Assembly: GCA_947184155.2 (NCBI GenBank)
Contig: CAMXCT020000434.1
Coordinates: forward strand, 62,001-126,000
Origin: Cladocopium goreaui
Taxonomy: Eukaryota; Sar; Dinophyceae; Suessiales; Symbiodiniaceae
DNA length: 64,000 nucleotides
Direction of reading: 5' to 3'
Shown here: positions 57,951-64,000 of the stretch, in pieces
Layout: every line of letters begins with the position of its first letter
Numbering within the stretch: position 1 is the first letter of the stretch
The notes under the pieces: model-generated
The model's input: only the letters and a program-made list of their open reading frames with translations
Told to the model about the DNA's origin: nothing
The model's database searches: none
Made by a program: the position numbers and the translations under genes

Positions 57951-60900
57951 GGCATGACAGCACAAGCATAGCAAAGTCTAGCTCCCAAAGCAAAGGTGTC
58001 CCCTTCGTAGGCCAGTCTTGCCCTAGTTCCGGGAATGTGGATTTTCCTTTCTCCTGCCGGGCCCATGGACTTTCGGCCGATGATGCCTTGCCTAATTGGT
58101 CTTCTCTTCAGACCTTTTCTTTCTTGCAATGGACTTCGTCGCTTTGTCGTCAGGTCTTAAGCAGTTGTACCCCTTTTGCATGTTTCCTGAAGCGGACTCT
58201 CCACATTGCCAGGTCGCCCGAAGTTGCACCTGCAAAAGTTTTGTACCCTCTCCCTCTGCCGAAGGTTGGTGTTTTTCAAGTTTCAGCAAGGGCGGGTTCC
58301 AGAGAGCGAAGGCGAAAGGCTTTTGACCAGGCAGTTCATATCACCGTAATGGCTTTGAACTTTTGGCATGCCGATTTCAAGTTCCCGCCTTTGGACTCTT
58401 TGGCTCTCACCCCGTCGCCTTCCCAAGCAGATGTCCTTGACGGAATTAGGAGAATGGTCAAAGCTTTCGGTAGCTGTAAGGATGCCTTTGAGATTCCTTC
58501 CGGTGGCCGTAGATCAACCTCTTTGATTTCCCAGCTTGCCGACCTTTCAGATTTTGTTTCATGGGGGGGTTTGGCTGGTGCGTCCTATTCACGTGGTTTC
58601 CGGGGTTCCCAAGAGCCTCTAGGAGCCTTCATGCATGTTCCTGTGGATAAGACTAGGGCCCCTGAGCTTGTCCCATACAGCAGCCTCAACCCAGAAAGGC
58701 TCAGGCTGTCAGGTTCAGGATCCTGGGATGCTTCACAGTTTTTGTCTGATCCACTTTGGATGGCATTTTGTGAACCTTCTTCACTCAGATGGACCTTGAG
58801 TGAGAGGTCGTATGATGTTCCGGATGTTGAGAAGGAAGACTACGATGCTGTTCGAAGACTGATGAAGTTGTGGGATGTTAGAGGACTCCTTTTCCTGCGT
58901 GATGAGCCGCTGCCATGTGATGAGACAGACCTCTCGATGCGTTTCTTCAATTGCCATAAGAATGCCAGTGCAGACCGCATGATAGGGGATAGAAGAGCTA
59001 TGAACTTTGTGGAGGGCACCATCCCAGGCGCTTCGCGTTGTTTGCCCTCAGCCCTCCTTTTGGCAAATTTGGAGTTGAAGCCCAATTCAGAGAAGGTCAG
59101 TATCTACATCTCAGATAGAAAAGACTTCTATCATCAGTTCAAGGTGAGCAGAGAGCGGGCATCATCAAATGCACTGTGGCCCTTGATCCACAGGAGTGAC
59201 TTGGAAGAGACCCTTGCGTTTTCGGCTTGGTGTGAAAGAAATCTGAAGAAGTCCGCCTATGATCGACTGAAGCATGGCGACCTTTTTGAGAAAGGGGGTT
59301 TGGGCTTTCAAAAGAAGAAGTCAAAGGTGCCAGATTGGTTCCAGGGTTGTTTCGCTAGCATTCCTCAGGGCGACCACCTGGGTGTTGAGTTTGCAGTGGA
59401 TGCCCACCGGAACCTTTTGAAAGCATATGGACTTCTTTGCGATGACCAAGAGCTGAGGTCCGACAGGTTGTTTCGTGGAAAGAAGGTTGCCTCGGGTTTG
59501 GTGATTGATGACTTTTACACGGTGTCTGTGCAGAACGTGAATGTCAGCCATGTGTCCTCTGCCTCCCATGCACAGTTTCTCACAGCGGCAAAAGCTTACG
59601 CGGATCAGGAGATTTTAGGCTCTGAAGAGAAGGATGTCATCGGGGCTGACAAGGCAAAGGTTACAGGAGCTGAGTTGGACACGTCTGCTGCCTTGAGGGA
59701 GCTCAACATGGCCACCTTGGCATCACCTGCAGCAAAGCGTTTGGCCTTAGCTTTCGTTTCCTTGGAGCTGGCAAAATTGCGTTGGACCACAGACCAGCTG
59801 CATCTTTGTTTGATAGGTGGATGGGTTCATTCTCTGCTTTTCCGCCGGCCCATGATGTCAATTTTGGACTCCAGTTTTGGATTTGTCTCGAATGACGAAG
59901 TGCGAGGAGATGGTCCCAAGCTGGTACCCTTGACACGAGCGGTAGCCCAAGAGTTGGTGCTTCTGGCTGTGCTATGCCCCTTCATGACTACTGATTTGAC
60001 GGCCCGGATGTCATCCACTGTTTTTGCAACTGACTCTTCAGACAAGAAGGGAGCCATCGTTGCTGCGGAAGTGAATGAAGAGGTTGCCCGCGCCCTCTGG
60101 AGATCAGGTAGGAAGAAAGGTGGTTATATCAGGCTGCTGAATCAGTCTCAAGCCCTGCTGAAGAAGTTGGACCCTGACTTTGAGGAGCCTCCTTTGCCTG
60201 GTGAAGAAAGCAAGCAGTCGGTCGAGAGGCCTTTGGCTTTGCGTTTCCACTTCCTAGAAATTTGCGGAGGAGCTGGGAAAGTTGCTGCTGCAGTTTCAAG
60301 GCATGGATGGAATGTGGGGCCTGTCATTGATCTGGACAGATCGGCCTTTTATGACTTGCGCTCCTTACGAGTGATCAGCTGGTTGATCCATTTGCTTGAG
60401 AGAGGCCTGCTTGATGCTTTCATGATTGAACCTCCATGCACAACTTTTTCACCAGCGCAGCATCCGGCGTCAAGGGGCTATGATTGTCCTCGAGGTTACG
60501 ACCCTACAGACCCTCATACCCTGACAGGTACCACCCTGGCATTGAGATCTCTTACACTGCTGGATGTGGCAAGTGACATGGGCTGTCCGGGGTTGCTGGA
60601 GCAGCCCAGGCGTACCAAGATGCGTCGTCTTGAAGAGTGGCAGAGACTTGTGGAGTTAGGCAAGGCTGAGGAGATTTGGACTGCAAGTTGTATGTTTGGC
60701 AGCATTCACAACAAGGAGTTCATTTTCCTGTTTTGCCATTTAGCTGCCCAAAACCTGCACCGGAAATGTGATCGCAGCCACGTGCATGTGAAGGTTCCAG
60801 GCCAATTCACCAAGACTTCAGCCGTCTATACAGATGACCTAGCAGATGCCCTTGCCGCCGTTTTCAGCAAAGCAATTGCCAAGAAGTTGCGGAAAGAAAC

Positions 60901-62470
60901 GTTTTTGGAACCGGAGGTCCGAGGTTTAGAAAGCCCTTTATGCAATGATGTGCTTGTCAGTGCGCAGTGGAGGACTGTCTCTGTCTGGACTTGGAGGAGG
61001 CCACTTCATATCAACATTTTGGAAAGCCGTGTGGTGTTGTCCTTGTTGAAGAAGCTTGCCTTGACCTCCCCGGGTGTCCGTCAGGTTGTTGCCTTGGACT
61101 CGAACGTTGGACTGTCTGCGCTTGCCAAAGGCCGTTCCCCTTCTTATGGACTTCGCCCTTGCGTCAGGAAAACAGGGGCCACGGTAGTTGCAGGCCGCCT
61201 GTATCCCGCATATCAGTTTGCCCCAACACGTTTGAATCCGGCAGACCACCCAACTAGAGATAACGCCTTGCCGCCCCCCCTGCTGAGTTCTCTGTCCTCT
61301 TCGCCGTGCCTTGAGGAACTTTTGGATTTTGCAGAGATTTCCATGCTCTCAAGACCGGCTGCAAACTGGGTTCGACTTGTGGTCTTGTTGAGGGGGGCAT
61401 CCTTTCCTTGGTTTCGTCCCGGTGAGTGTTGGAGGTTTGGTGAATATGCTTTCAAGCATTATCCCTTCCAGAAAGCCGTGGCCTCTCGATCTAGCCATTT
61501 CCGCTCTGGGGGCTTCGATTCCACTTTGGGTTTTCCTGGCGAAGGACCATTCTGGATTTTGGCTTATGGTCTCCTCCTTTTGGATTGTGCTGGATTTTGC
61601 CGATGGATTTCTCTCCTTTTCGTGCGGTGGGCAGGTTGGTGCGTGCTCCTATGTTGTGGCTTCTGTTTGGTGTGCGTGCGTCGGAGGTCTTGGATTTTTG
61701 TCGGATCTTCCCTTTGCTTGCCGGTCGGTTCGTGTGTCAGCCATGGTCCAGTGCCTGCCCCAAAGAACCCTGGCGACAAGAGACGGGCTGGCCTGAGGTC
61801 TTCCTTCGTTTTGCCAGAAGGGAGACCGATCCTGGGAAGAACACAGCTCCAACGAGATCGTTTCCTGGATGAGTTCAACAGATGGCTTAGGGAAGATGGT
61901 CTCTCACTGGAACCATTGATTGGGACTGCAGAAATAGATATTGAGCTTTTGAACTTTCAACTGGAAAGGTATGGCAGGTCACTTTTCTTGTCAGAGAGGC
62001 TCTACAATCGCTATGCAGAAACAATCAATGGAGTTGGGAGCCTTCGACTTTGCGTGCGTAGATTGCTACAGCAGGCGTTTCTAGGCTTGGTTGCAACTGT
62101 TTTCTACTGGGTTTGGATAAAAGAGAGCGACGAGCCAAAGACCAAGTGTCGTGTGGCCCGACACCAAGTAGAAAAGATCGACCAGCCTCAATTGATGTCA
62201 GTGCTGGATGTGGCTTTTGGTTTAGATTTGGGAAGTCTCAGAGCTGGAGGGTGGACCACCAATAAGGTGATCGAAATCTATGTGCAAGACCCCTGCCGTA
62301 CAATTCATCCCCAATCTGCCTCAAGCATCGAAACATCAGATCACAAACGGAGCGGCTCTTTTTCCATGATGATGGAACAGGTACAGTGCCTGAATAGAAT
62401 GCAGATTCCTTCAAGTGTTTGGCCAATTTTCTGCCAGGAAGCAGCCGACAAGCTTGTATCAAATGGGTGA
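57947..62470 (+). CDS. pol: Pol: RT, RNase H, cytosine-methylase-like domain, recombinase remnant
   Basis: 1,507 residues from MRHDSTSIAKSSSQSKG; an upstream open frame reaching back to 55742 is the shadow of ORF1/ORF2. RT: motif A YISDRKDFYHQFKVS (about 388), motif B SIPQGDHLGVEFAV (about 471), motif C GLVIDDFYTV (about 519). RNase H starts STVFATDSSDKKGAIVA (about 693) and is split by a methylase-like insert (residues 766-945: FLEICGGAGKVAAAVSRHGW, FMIEPPCTTFSPAQHP, GLLEQP), resuming with HINILESRVV and LNPADHPTRD. From about 1,298 a recombinase N-domain reads RFLDEFNRWLREDGL and YAETINGVGSLRLCVRRLLQ. The catalytic part is compressed to TKCRVARHQVEKIDQPQL, SLRAGG and IEIYVQD, so two internal stretches seem deleted. 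Confidence 0.85.
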   Translation: MRHDSTSIAKSSSQSKGVPFVGQSCPSSGNVDFPFSCRAHGLSADDALPNWSSLQTFSFLQWTSSLCRQVLSSCTPFACFLKRTLHIARSPEVAPAKVLYPLPLPKVGVFQVSARAGSRERRRKAFDQAVHITVMALNFWHADFKFPPLDSLALTPSPSQADVLDGIRRMVKAFGSCKDAFEIPSGGRRSTSLISQLADLSDFVSWGGLAGASYSRGFRGSQEPLGAFMHVPVDKTRAPELVPYSSLNPERLRLSGSGSWDASQFLSDPLWMAFCEPSSLRWTLSERSYDVPDVEKEDYDAVRRLMKLWDVRGLLFLRDEPLPCDETDLSMRFFNCHKNASADRMIGDRRAMNFVEGTIPGASRCLPSALLLANLELKPNSEKVSIYISDRKDFYHQFKVSRERASSNALWPLIHRSDLEETLAFSAWCERNLKKSAYDRLKHGDLFEKGGLGFQKKKSKVPDWFQGCFASIPQGDHLGVEFAVDAHRNLLKAYGLLCDDQELRSDRLFRGKKVASGLVIDDFYTVSVQNVNVSHVSSASHAQFLTAAKAYADQEILGSEEKDVIGADKAKVTGAELDTSAALRELNMATLASPAAKRLALAFVSLELAKLRWTTDQLHLCLIGGWVHSLLFRRPMMSILDSSFGFVSNDEVRGDGPKLVPLTRAVAQELVLLAVLCPFMTTDLTARMSSTVFATDSSDKKGAIVAAEVNEEVARALWRSGRKKGGYIRLLNQSQALLKKLDPDFEEPPLPGEESKQSVERPLALRFHFLEICGGAGKVAAAVSRHGWNVGPVIDLDRSAFYDLRSLRVISWLIHLLERGLLDAFMIEPPCTTFSPAQHPASRGYDCPRGYDPTDPHTLTGTTLALRSLTLLDVASDMGCPGLLEQPRRTKMRRLEEWQRLVELGKAEEIWTASCMFGSIHNKEFIFLFCHLAAQNLHRKCDRSHVHVKVPGQFTKTSAVYTDDLADALAAVFSKAIAKKLRKETFLEPEVRGLESPLCNDVLVSAQWRTVSVWTWRRPLHINILESRVVLSLLKKLALTSPGVRQVVALDSNVGLSALAKGRSPSYGLRPCVRKTGATVVAGRLYPAYQFAPTRLNPADHPTRDNALPPPLLSSLSSSPCLEELLDFAEISMLSRPAANWVRLVVLLRGASFPWFRPGECWRFGEYAFKHYPFQKAVASRSSHFRSGGFDSTLGFPGEGPFWILAYGLLLLDCAGFCRWISLLFVRWAGWCVLLCCGFCLVCVRRRSWIFVGSSLCLPVGSCVSHGPVPAPKNPGDKRRAGLRSSFVLPEGRPILGRTQLQRDRFLDEFNRWLREDGLSLEPLIGTAEIDIELLNFQLERYGRSLFLSERLYNRYAETINGVGSLRLCVRRLLQQAFLGLVATVFYWVWIKESDEPKTKCRVARHQVEKIDQPQLMSVLDVAFGLDLGSLRAGGWTTNKVIEIYVQDPCRTIHPQSASSIETSDHKRSGSFSMMMEQVQCLNRMQIPSSVWPIFCQEAADKLVSNG

Positions 62471-62497
62471 GTGTGTGGTAGCCTCTTTGAAGATGAT

Positions 62498-62579
62498 GGG
62501 TGTTTTCAGACATTTTTGGTCAAATGACCGTGTCGAGACTCCTGCAGAATGTGGAGAAATGGGTGAGGCATTGAATTGT
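62498..62579 (+). repeat. Split direct repeat B1
   Basis: 82 bp, identical to 62652-62733. Confidence 0.95.
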
Positions 62580-62620
62580 TGACTCTCAACAATGACTTGC
62601 CGTTACCATTCTCAAGCTTC
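62579..62620 (+). repeat. Split direct repeat A2
   Basis: 42 bp, identical to A1 at 55320-55361. Confidence 0.9.
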
Positions 62621-62651
62621 CCCAAAACCTGCGCCACCCTGCTGCTTCCTG

Positions 62652-62733
62652 GGGTGTTTTCAGACATTTTTGGTCAAATGACCGTGTCGAGACTCCTGCA
62701 GAATGTGGAGAAATGGGTGAGGCATTGAATTGT
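62652..62733 (+). repeat. Split direct repeat B2
   Basis: 82 bp, identical to 62498-62579. It overlaps the start of the outer repeat by 5 bp (ATTGT). Confidence 0.95.
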
Positions 62734-62865
62734 ATCAACATACCCATGTTTAGTCGTTCATGTACCCCAATTTGTGGTGGTTCATCTCTTGGTGGCTCAT
62801 ACCAGGTCCCATTCGTCCCAGAATTGGTTGAAGGGGCAGCGGGAAGCCCCCAGACGTTCCGTCTT
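62729..62865 (+). repeat. 137-bp outer direct repeat, right copy
   Basis: Pairs with 55185-55321, one mismatch. Confidence 0.9.
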
Positions 62866-64000
62866 AACTATAAGAAACCATGATTTGTTCAATATTTTTC
62901 CTGTAGATGTTCATGGATGTTCATAGATGTTCATGGATGTTCATGGATTTTCCTATGGATGATCCTATGATGTTTCCCGTAGTTTTCCCACATTTTCTGG
63001 TGTATTCGACTCACCTGAGGACTGCATTGATTCCTGGGGTGGGTGGCTCTGATCATGGGATGGCTGCAGACCTAGAAATGGCTGGTGAGTTTGACGATCT
63101 AACCCATCCAATGTTTCGCAAAAAGAATGGGATTTGCAGCGGCAACATCGACATTTTACCCCACAAGAGGGTTCAATTTTGAGGCCCCACAGCCACCACC
63201 CGAGTTGCCCAAGTTCCATCTCCATCCAAGCTGCATGAGGCAAGCTATCAAACTCACAGCACTCTTTGGCCTCAAAGCCGAACAATATGTGTCACCTCAC
63301 TGTACCAAACAGATCCCACTTTCAGTGGACTTAAATCACCTTATGTATAGTATCACTAGTATCCATATGCTGATTCCAACAAACTTTGAGTCATAAATTC
63401 ATATAAGAGTACACTTCACGCCTCACACCCCATTTCCATTCTTGTTAGCGGTTAGCGTTTCCATGCTTTTCCAATGACGAACAGCCCACAAAGCTTGAGC
63501 TGTTGAAGCCACGAGGGGGTGCCTCCAGCATCACCCACAACTGCACTCCCCAACCCCACCACATCCACCACTCCTCCGAGGTGCATCTGCACCTTTTTGG
63601 GACGAGGGGCTAAGATGCTCAGCTGGAATCAAGACAGGGGTGGAGAATCTTCAGCTAGCTCGCTCGCAGTTTTGGAGATACAGGTTGAGGGTAAGCCTGG
63701 GAACTGAAAATCCTTGGAACCGCATCGTTTCTTTTTTTGAGGGGGGGCGGTCAGAATTATTTAAGAAAGCACAGTCATCTACAGCCATCGAGTTTCGCAA
63801 ACTCAGGATCTTTCGCTGGAGCTGCGGAGCTAGCAAGAGACTGAAGAAACAATGGCGGCAGCACCTGCAATCTTTGATAATCTTTGGTCATTTTGATGGG
63901 GGAACTGTGAGTTGGCACATGTTGGGACTGAGAATCCGACACCCAAAAACCTGGCAGGTTGGGATTTGGAGGATGTTTCGATGCATGTGGAGCCTACTTT
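62866..64000. other. No gene seen
   Basis: Short frames only. A 10-bp tandem repeat lies at 62907-62946. Confidence 0.5.
62907..62946 (+). repeat. 10-bp tandem repeat, unit ATGTTCATGG
   Basis: Four units, one with ATAG in place of ATGG. Confidence 0.9.

Larger units (their letters stand above)
55185..62865 (+). mobile_element. Tyrosine-recombinase (DIRS/PAT-like) retroelement with split direct repeats
   Basis: Three ORFs (55627-56235, 56232-57950, 57947-62470) encode gag-like proteins and a pol with RT, RNase H, a cytosine-methylase-like domain and a recombinase remnant. Terminal layout: A1 (55320-55361), then the body, then B1 (62498-62579), A2 (62579-62620) and B2 (62652-62733). This A1-body-B1-A2-B2 order is the PAT-type split direct repeat, diagnostic for retroelements that integrate with a tyrosine recombinase. 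Outside it lies a further 137-bp direct repeat (55185-55321 and 62729-62865) with one mismatch. Confidence 0.85.

Noticed and set aside
1-64000. CRISPR arrays, bacterial promoters, ribosome-binding sites, rRNA or tRNA genes
   Set aside because: None seen; the tandem repeats are minisatellites without unique spacers, and gene structure is eukaryotic.

Overview
The window looks like nuclear DNA of a dinoflagellate, most likely a symbiodiniacean or close relative. The evidence is: host genes split by introns with GT, GC and GA donors; retroelement families with architectures known from dinoflagellates (CCCH-finger gags, reverse transcriptases joined to cytosine-methylase-like domains, a tyrosine-recombinase retroelement with split direct repeats); many micro- and minisatellites; and a sequence in an LTR that resembles the 3' end of the dinoflagellate spliced leader. 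I see no rRNA, tRNA, CRISPR or bacterial operon signals. All calls come from reading the sequence; no database search was run.

Layout. 0.6-4.5 kb: a decayed retroelement (gag, zinc knuckle, then a pol broken by frameshifts and stops), followed by a 294-bp direct repeat (4.47 and 5.33 kb). 5.6-9.5 kb: gene-poor DNA with two related 11-bp minisatellites. 9.5-10.3 kb: coding exon(s) with an ankyrin-like end, running into a purine-rich satellite (10.3-15.0 kb) that holds a 3,056-bp higher-order duplication. 16.6-18.85 kb: exons of an unrecognised gene with a clear GA-AG intron.

20.34-34.49 kb is a complete, very large (14,148 bp) Ty1/copia-type LTR retrotransposon: 119-bp LTRs that differ at one base, 5-bp target duplication TTATA. 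Besides gag, protease, integrase, RT and RNase H it encodes a methyltransferase-like domain, an SGNH/GDSL-like hydrolase domain, a Tpt1/KptA-like RNA 2'-phosphotransferase domain and a zinc-ribbon protein. It is studded with about 27 short hairpins of one architecture (3 bp, one-base bulge, 4 bp, loop GGAA), all on the sense strand, with stem sequences that vary by compensatory change. This is the most unusual signal in the window.

35.13-46.86 kb is a dynamin-family GTPase gene in seven exons whose lengths add to an exact reading frame of 671 codons. Its second intron (8.6 kb) contains a minus-strand retroelement with four ORFs (36.2-43.2 kb; GIY-YIG-like plus RT), flanked by identical 383-bp direct repeats. 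Downstream are a small three-exon gene (47.75-48.86 kb) and a nucleotidyltransferase-like/alpha-kinase fusion (49.54-50.72 kb). 52.2-53.7 kb holds three tandem repeat families. 55.2-62.9 kb is a tyrosine-recombinase (DIRS/PAT-like) retroelement with three ORFs linked by ATGA stop-start overlaps, split direct repeats, and a recombinase domain that appears internally deleted. The last 1.1 kb is empty apart from a short tandem repeat.
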